This document shows, one piece after another, positions 58,801 through 64,000 of a stretch of 64,000 nucleotides of DNA. Below the pieces are notes generated by a model. That model ran no database searches and had not been told where the DNA came from. It saw only the letters and a list, made by a program, of their open reading frames with translations. Positions within the stretch are counted from its first letter, which is position 1. Every line of letters begins with the position of its first letter. Position numbers and translations under genes: made by a program. The stretch is from Plazaster borealis (lineage: Eukaryota > Echinodermata > Asteroidea > Forcipulatida > Labidiasteridae), in the NCBI GenBank assembly GCA_021014325.1, contig CM037473.1, positions 1,936,501 through 2,000,500 of the forward strand. The letters run 5' to 3'.

Positions 58801-61800
58801 TCAATAAATTACAAAATGAGTACAAACTCCACCTTTGATCCTTGCAGCTCACAATACGACCATTTTGCGTGTAAGTACAGGAAAAGTGAATTCAAATGAC
58901 GACAACCAAATTGTAAGAAGGCCTTAGATATACTGGTTAGCTGTCTTAGATGTTGTTTTTACCATTTAGAAGGCAAGCTGCCTTGATCTCCTTGACACTT
59001 CCATGATGTCTGTTAGCAAGAAGGGGTAGAATCTGAACAGTGGCCCCAAGGTTACCAAAATGGCCATTTTCATCCTGAGAATTGAGGATGTGCTGAAGTG
59101 CTTGCTCTTTCTTCCACAATATAGGATCCACCTGGGCAGCGAGCAGAGCCTGAAAAGCAAACAAGAGAATTTTAAAAAGCCATAAATTTAAACGAAGCAG
59201 AACCATTAATAAAACTTCCCAAATTAGCACAAACATTTAAAGTGACATTCAGATCGTAGCAAAAATTCAGTTACCTTTTTTCTAGGTTTGTCAAGTTTTA
59301 ATGTGACACTTTGTCTAGACTGTGCAAGAAAATTCATTTTAATAATAAAAATAATAACAAGTTCTTATATAGCGCATTTTACAATAAACGTCTCAATGGG
59401 CTTTACATCACTTTGATTTAACATTTCAAGTAAAGTGTAAACCGGGCTTAAGACTGATTTAAGAATAGCGACATCATGCAAACTTCCTAGCCACAATTTC
59501 TCTTCCATAGCAAGGTGCATTTCAACAGGCATCAATCCATAAACAAACAACAAAATAATTGAGTACCTGACTAGCTAGAGCTGTGCTGATGTGGTTACCA
59601 ATAGACCCATCTTCCCTCTGCTTGCTTAGTATACAATTCATTGTCTTATTGAAGTGAAGCTCAAAGCGTGGCCTGTAACTCCTTGGGACACTATCTGCTG
59701 CACATGACAAAGCCATAAGACTCAGAGAAGCAACGTCAGCACCTAATGTAGACGAGTACAACAACAACAAACAGTTAATAATAATAATACCAATACTTAT
59801 ATAGCGCCTTAATCACGCAGGCATGCTCTAAGGTGCTGAACAAATGGCACTTGTCAAAAGCTAAGCAGGTACAATTGTATGGACACCTAATGTAGACGAG
59901 TACAACAACAAACAAAAGAAAGAGATTTATTGAATGTGAATTGTTCAGGAACATAACAGGCTGTTGGCGATGGAGAGTTGATTTGTTTTATCAGTTTGTG
60001 TTTTTGGTATGCTATGTGGATAATTTCCACTATCCCTGCGAGTGAGATTTAGGCCAAATTGACGGCTACAGCTACGGCTATGGCTAAATTTCCGTGTCAT
60101 CATGCGTTGAAGTATAAGTCCTCAGCAACACTCTTAACAACAGTTGTAGCCGTAGCTGTAGCCGCCATTTTGGATACGGCCTTATTTCTCTCAATTTTTG
60201 CTAAGTTTCAAGGATGCTTTTGAATTGTATTTGTTAATTGTTATCTTGCTTTACATTCACTTGTTTCCAGTGTGGTTGTTATATTTGCAAAGCACTCCCA
60301 GTGTTATCAAGTTGACGAATACCGGCACTATTTAAATTTACATTAAAATTATGATCAATATTATTATTATTATCAAATAGGATTAATAAAAGATCCCATT
60401 TGGGATTTGACTGACCTATTCAAGTATTAATGAGGAGATATTTTTAAGGCGATTTTACTGCCTGAATACTCCTTTGAAATAAAAAGTGCTGGTTAATACT
60501 TCATGGCATAACTCAGCTTTGTTATTTGTAACAGTGAGACAAATTTCATTGCATTGATTAGCACAACAACAGCTTTGTCTAGCAGAATTAGGTAAACAGC
60601 TAAATTTCCAAGTTATGCATTACAGGCTGGGAATGGTTCCTTACTTATTTACGCTAAGCAAAAGAATAAGTTAAATTGTATACTTTCTTCCCAAAAGGTT
60701 TATCAAATTGAGCGTTGCTGTCACTGTTTACGTTCTAACAACAAGTTGTGTTTATCTTTTCCCACGAACAAATTGTTACAAACATTGGGTGATAGATCCT
60801 TGATATCGGCTGCCCCCAAATTACGGAATGAACTGTCATCTGACATTCAACAATCTCAATCCATTGACATTTTTAAGCGTAAACTGAAGACTTTTCTTTT
60901 TAATCTTGCTTTTATGTAATTGTGCCTGTATGTTGATTTTTTAGTAGTATGTACTTTTTCATTACTATCTGCTGTTTTTAATACTTTTTGAATGTAATGC
61001 GTGGTTGATCATTTTTGTGGAAATCGCGCAATATAAATCTCTAATAATTATTACTATTAAGTGCACTAACCCTGTCCATCAAACATGTAACACCCATCCT
61101 CTTCTTGACCCTCAATAAGCTGACGTATATGCTTCAACTTCACAGCTTGGGTACCACTTTGACAGAGCGCCAACACCCCCAGAGAATACTGGAAGTAGTT
61201 ACTGAAATCCTGCTGAGGGAAATGTTTCATATTGCGCTCTAAGATCTCCACAAGGTCATTGCCGTAGAAATCTGTGGTATCATGACATGTAGATTCCAAG
61301 GCCAGGATGTACAGAGCGAGGCGACCTACTGGGATTTGAACAAGACGGGAGTGGCGCTCGGAATTATTGTCACAACCACTCCGTCTGTAATTACAGAAAC
61401 AACAGGAAGAAAAAAAAGGGATATTAGAGTGTATTAAGAAGAGAACATAAACCATTTATTAATGTTTATTTGTATGCAAATTTGAATACAATAGTTTGGA
61501 AAGTACTCTCATGTTTTAACAGTTTTTAATAACTCAACACCCAAACCAAAGATCAGCTTGATCCGGCCATTGATGAGGTCAATTTGGCTGTAAAGTTACA
61601 CCAATTCGACCAAACTTTGTGGCGTGTCGTGGCTGAGCGGTCTAGTTCACCGGACCCAAGCTCTGGTGTTGTCAGCAGCAGAGTGTGGGTTTGAATCCCA
61701 GTCATGACACTTGTGCCCTTGAGCAAGGCACTTAACCATAATTGCTTCGTAAAAAGTTGGGAAGGTAGTGCATTCTGCTCTACCAGCCAGGCTCCTAATG

Positions 61801-64000
61801 GATGATACCCATGCCTACATCCTTACGGACTGTGAAGGGGGGCAACCCTGTTTCAGCCCCAGGAGCAGGTGGCAACGTGCCTCTTGTGGCAGTTGATTTG
61901 GGTTGATAGCCCAGATCAGTTTAGCGTAGCCCTAACCTTGAAGTAACGTCCGTCGATATATCGATATTACTCAAATACTCTATACTATTTTGACATCGAT
62001 ATCGCCGATGTCACTTTTTTAATCATATCGAAATATCGAAATTTTCGATATATCGAAAATTTTTGATGTATCTAAAATTTTGATGTTCCTAAATGATATC
62101 GAAAACACCGAAAGAGTGTCAGATTATCCAGAAAATCTCAGGGTTTTAGTGTTAGAAAAGCTGCCGTAGCTTACAACATTTAAGTAGGCGACCAACTGCG
62201 TGTTCTCTGTGTTTCTCCCGCGGCCCGCCGTAGCTTGCACAGTTATCAATGCAGAAATGTTTACAGGCTTGCAGATAAATTCTCACAGCGTCTGGTTGCT
62301 GCCGCATCCAACAAGTAAAGCATAAGAAAAACCTCGGAGCCAGACTCTGTAGAACGTATAGCTCTACATTATGCACTGGGTCTGTATCTAGACTGTATAT
62401 TATGTACATGTAGTGTATCGCGGAGCCAGACTTCATCCTTTTGATGCATGTGTTCTAGGCTAAACTCACCAAGTTGTGACTTGTGAGCAGTGGGCCAACT
62501 TCTGACGTGAGGCATGTCTATTAGTATTAGAGTAGCGGGGCTTCTTTTCTACCTCCATGGTTAGACAGAAGACGAGCTGGATATCTTTAATTTACAGGTA
62601 GATTTTCTTTAAAACTACTATAAGTTAAATAATGAATACTAAGGCAACAGTTTGAAGCACCACATGCACGATGTTCCACTCTCCAGACTGTACAGCTGCT
62701 ACACCAAAACACAAATCTCAAAGCCGCCTACAACTTGGTAAATTTAGCGCTGTTTTTAGGCTTCACGGGAAATAATCGATATATCGAGTATACTCGATAT
62801 TGAATTTTCGATATATCGATTAGTAGAAAAACTGACATCGACGGACGTTACCTTGAAGTGGCTGTCCGGCCTTGTAATGTTAGGCGATATCTCATAAATT
62901 TGTGTTTTTTAAAACTCAGGGGAAACACATGTAAAGAATTTTAAAGGACCACTGGTATTCATAATCACTCAGCTCATGGTTAATCAACAATCAACATCCA
63001 AGTCTTTAAACTCTGATAACTCTGATGTCTTGCCCCAACAGATTGTCTAAGTCTCATCTGAATTTGAATGATGAGTACCGTTAAAGTGTGCGAAAGCAAT
63101 GAGAAATCAATGGTTTCCAAATTTTCAAGAATGTACGCAAGCCTTGCATGGTCCATATTAAGTATGAATTATTCTGAATCGGGCCGGAATTTCATATTAG
63201 AGAGGGCAAGGCCAATTAATTTTGCACAGGGCACTTCCATTGGAAAATCTTAAAGTCAATGGGAAACTTTTGAGAGGGCACCAAGGACAAGACCAGGGGC
63301 AACAGAGACCATGGCCTCCATGATCTTTGTTTAAATCAGGCCTGCAGAATCCTTCAATAAGCATCACCAGGGTAAAGGATTCCAGTGGATATGGCTCAGG
63401 AAATGACTTAATAACCTTTTGTCTTTGCCTTCTCCTTTTCCCCACAGATATCCCCCTTTTTTAGCCTGCCTCATTCACTAATTAATTACTTTTTCTCCCT
63501 CTTCCCACCTGTGATCTTGTCCTTCGCGTTTCCAACTTCTTGTGGTCACCCCCCCCTTATGTCTCCCTATTCATTGTTTACCCTCCCTTTTTCTGTGTGC
63601 TCTCTGCCTCTCTCTCTATTCATGTATTTCCACTTGACTGCTTATAATTATGTTACACTTATATACATGTACCTGTTCATGTGTGTTGTGTTGTCATTTA
63701 ACCTCTGAGAATGACTCTGCTCGAATGGAAAACGTCAGGCCATTAACTATTTTTGGCATGGTTCAGTCTCATCAGAGTTTATAGACCTCTTTCATTGGCC
63801 GCCATCGTTGATGACAAACAATGGAAACGTGCACACCTGTACGCACTGCGCAAGACTCTCAGCCAATGATAGCTCTTCATTGGCCTCAGTGAGGGGACTG
63901 TTTTGGGCGTGTGACGTCATATGCAAGGGGCCTATTGACCTACCTGGCTGATCGGGACAGCTCGACAAGCAACTCAATCTCCAGCTGTTTAACTCCAAGC
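55753..64000 (-). CDS. Cobalamin-binding protein (intrinsic factor / transcobalamin-like), N-terminus off the edge
   Basis: Proteins of this family are secreted carriers that enclose vitamin B12 between an alpha6/alpha6 barrel and a small beta domain. Exons (minus, 5' to 3'): >64000-63944, 61384-61071, 59742-59567, 59149-58963, 57981-57777, 56900-56776, 55814-55753. All junctions are AG/GT and phase-consistent and encode ~375 residues. Matches to human intrinsic factor as remembered: VGRLALYILALESTCHD, SLGVLALCQ, GADVASLSLMALSCA, EDGSIGNHISTALASQAL, VQILPLLA, then beta-domain WFESKMTDFGNYMTSING and KQTYWTILIG. The alpha-domain cysteines (ESTC, LALC, LMALSC) sit at family positions. The signal peptide and first helices lie beyond 64000. 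Subfamily (transcobalamin or intrinsic factor) cannot be decided; invertebrates usually have a single ancestral type. Confidence 0.93.
55884..56060. repeat. MITE with TTA duplication (cttcctgcgaatgcgaatgc arms)
   Basis: It runs from agcccagctcatacttcctg, continuing cgaatacgaatgc, to the inverted gcattcgcattcgcaggaag...aggct. TTA lies outside both ends. It sits in the last intron of the cobalamin-binder gene. Confidence 0.8.
56430..56740 (-). repeat. tRNA-derived SINE (Lys/Thr-like) split by a MITE
   Basis: The SINE head (minus: tagctcagtcggtagagcc) and body are separated by an insert at about 56499-56670. The insert has inverted ends (ggttttagccag / ctggctaacact) and repeated gggtgtccaaa blocks. 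ATGCT is repeated on both sides of the insert. Confidence 0.65.
56776..56900 (-). CDS. Cobalamin-binder exon, beta domain
   Basis: 125 nt. FESKMTDFGNYMTSINGIPN then VKQTYWTILIGPQ. It matches the FETTMTSWG...INNI...KTYWQFLSG block of human intrinsic factor as remembered. Confidence 0.93.
57282..57694 (+). repeat. tRNA-Leu-derived SINE, most complete copy
   Basis: Head gtcgtggccgagcggtcaag, then a diverged B box (agagtcccggtcttgacac). The body is the fullest here: cacttaactattactgcttc, gatgggatgtaaagccg, gtgttgtgtaatgc, gtaaaagaaccc, gtgctttgagacgcccgtgg, gcgctat and a (tta)n tail. Confidence 0.8.
57777..57981 (-). CDS. Cobalamin-binder exon, linker and start of beta domain
   Basis: 205 nt. 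A Pro/Thr/Ser linker (QPDSNTSATTTNPGPP), then ITIQITVENSV and ETVTVPVTGPAGLTLFQFLQ. Phase 1 acceptor, phase 2 donor. Confidence 0.88.
58063..58300 (+). repeat. 3' part of the same SINE
   Basis: Starts catgtgttgtgtaatgtacg and ends gtgctttgagacgcccgtct. 5'-truncated relative to 57282-57694 and similar to it throughout, in the same orientation and ~650 bp away. Confidence 0.7.
58963..59149 (-). CDS. Cobalamin-binder exon, end of alpha-barrel
   Basis: 187 nt. ALLAAQVDPILWKKEQAL, NSQDENGHFGNLGATVQILP, and KEIKAACLLN, whose Cys probably pairs with an earlier one as in intrinsic factor. Phase 1 donor gtaaaa. Confidence 0.92.
59337..59413 (-). repeat. SINE fragment (tatatagcgc module)
   Basis: Minus-strand retroposon tail: (aat)n next to acaagttcttatatagcgca and caataaacgtctcaatgggc. 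Confidence 0.5.
59567..59742 (-). CDS. Cobalamin-binder exon, alpha-barrel
   Basis: 176 nt. GADVASLSLMALSCAAD, then MNCILSKQREDGSIGNHIST and ALASQ. The acceptor ctacattag lies inside a direct repeat copied upstream by a SINE insertion. Confidence 0.92.
59775..59883 (-). repeat. SINE insertion with a long target duplication
   Basis: A minus-oriented retroposon: (aat)n, cttatatagcgccttaatca, gctctaaggtgctgaac. It is flanked by a direct repeat of at least 26 nt beginning acctaatgtagacgagtaca at 59741 and 59884. The repeat includes the acceptor of the exon starting at 59742. Confidence 0.75.
60052..60181. repeat. MITE family G with TTA duplication
   Basis: Runs from ggccaaattgacggctacag to gtagccgccattttggatac followed by ggcc. 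TTA is directly outside both ends. Confidence 0.8.
60698..61058 (+). mobile_element. LINE 3' end (C-terminal ORF2 fragment of a CR1/L2-type element)
   Basis: A 74-codon frame from 60698 to the TAA at 60917-60919 has LGDRSLISAAPKLRNELSSD then SIDIFKRKLKTFLFNL. This is the usual C-terminus of CR1/L2/Rex-like reverse transcriptases (GDRAFSVAGPKLWNSLP...FKSKLKTHLF, remembered). A 3' tail follows with gcgcaatataaatctc and a tta-rich end. The rest of the element is missing (5' truncation). Confidence 0.7.
61071..61384 (-). CDS. Cobalamin-binder exon, alpha-barrel core
   Basis: 314 nt. It contains IPVGRLALYILALESTCHD, ILERNMKHFPQ, QYSLGVLALCQSG and EEDGCYMFDGQ. The acceptor is gtaattacag and the donor G|gttagt (phase 1). 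Confidence 0.92.
61620..61935 (+). repeat. tRNA-Leu-derived SINE with a different 3' body, split by the hAT element
   Basis: The head is gtcgtggctgagcggtctag with B box gggtttgaatccc, then cacttgtgcccttgagcaag. The 3' body (ggcaacgtgcctcttgtggc...tagccctaaccttgaag) differs from the 57282 copy. It appears to resume after 62850 as tggctgtccggccttgtaat. Confidence 0.65.
61944..62850. mobile_element. Non-autonomous hAT-type element with an 8-bp target duplication
   Basis: Inverted ends taacgtccgtcgat and atcgacggacgtta. The identical 8-mer CCTTGAAG lies outside both ends (61936-61943, 62851-62858). Near the ends there are clusters of the self-complementary motif cgatatatcg. There is no transposase; short ORFs inside are not convincing. 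Confidence 0.85.
63180..63344 (+). repeat. Family F repeat
   Basis: Runs from gggccggaatttcat to aaatcaggcctg, with gagagggcaaggcca, gggcacttccattgg and ggggcaacagagaccatgg. Confidence 0.7.
63944..64000 (-). CDS. Cobalamin-binder exon (partial at window edge)
   Basis: It encodes LGVKQLEIELLVELSRSA plus a split Arg codon, with donor CAG|gtaggt (phase 2). It is a barrel-domain helix. The exon continues beyond 64000. Confidence 0.8.

Noticed and set aside
62152..62436. ORF within the 61944-62850 element as a possible transposase
   Set aside because: Too short, no hAT motifs, and the element is otherwise non-coding.
63197..63445. 82-codon minus-strand ORF
   Set aside because: Overlaps the family F repeat; similar frames occur in other copies of that repeat.

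Overview
This is a eukaryotic, intron-rich, AT-rich window from an invertebrate deuterostome. A sea star or another echinoderm is the best guess. That rests on the gene content (KSR, SMG6, a transcobalamin/intrinsic-factor-like protein) and on the dense set of TTAA-flanked miniature elements, whose style I associate with echinoderm genomes. It is an inference from recognition, not a search result.

Layout. (1) 1-26500, plus strand: the first two coding exons of a kinase suppressor of Ras (KSR) gene at 653-799 and 20995-21141. They are separated by a 20.2 kb intron that contains a 3.3 kb hAT transposon with a perfect 8-bp target-site duplication, plus many miniature inverted-repeat elements (MITEs) and SINEs. 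(2) 26501-27000 is an assembly gap of exactly 500 N. (3) 27437-30099, minus strand: the large first coding exon of SMG6, the nonsense-mediated-decay endonuclease, with a likely 5' UTR exon near 33300. KSR runs rightward and SMG6 runs leftward into the same gap, and I found no downstream exons of either gene. The join is therefore suspect or the gap is far larger than shown. (4) 30.1-39 kb: intergenic repeats, including an 11-copy 61-bp minisatellite. (5) 39116-52353, minus strand: a 16-exon gene I do not recognise by name. It encodes an MGC...S N-terminus (predicted acylation), a run of exon-encoded amphipathic helices that fit the A-kinase-anchoring-protein (AKAP) RII-binding pattern, and a long basic Ser/Lys-rich tail with RRxS-type sites. 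Every intron from exon 4 onward is phase 0, and three helix exons are recent near-identical duplicates. The last exon holds an in-frame TAA followed by 237 more open codons of the same composition. (6) 55753 to beyond 64000, minus strand: seven exons of a cobalamin-binding protein (intrinsic factor/transcobalamin family) with its C-terminus complete and its N-terminus off the right edge.

The four protein-coding genes do not form a pathway; they are ordinary chromosomal neighbours. The most interesting biology is the AKAP-like tandem-helix gene. The best-documented structural events are the mobile-element insertions: two hAT-type insertions with exact 8-bp duplications, a SINE whose target duplication copied a splice acceptor, and a MITE that can be ordered in time against an exon duplication. 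No prokaryotic systems, CRISPR arrays, rRNA or intact tRNA genes were seen.
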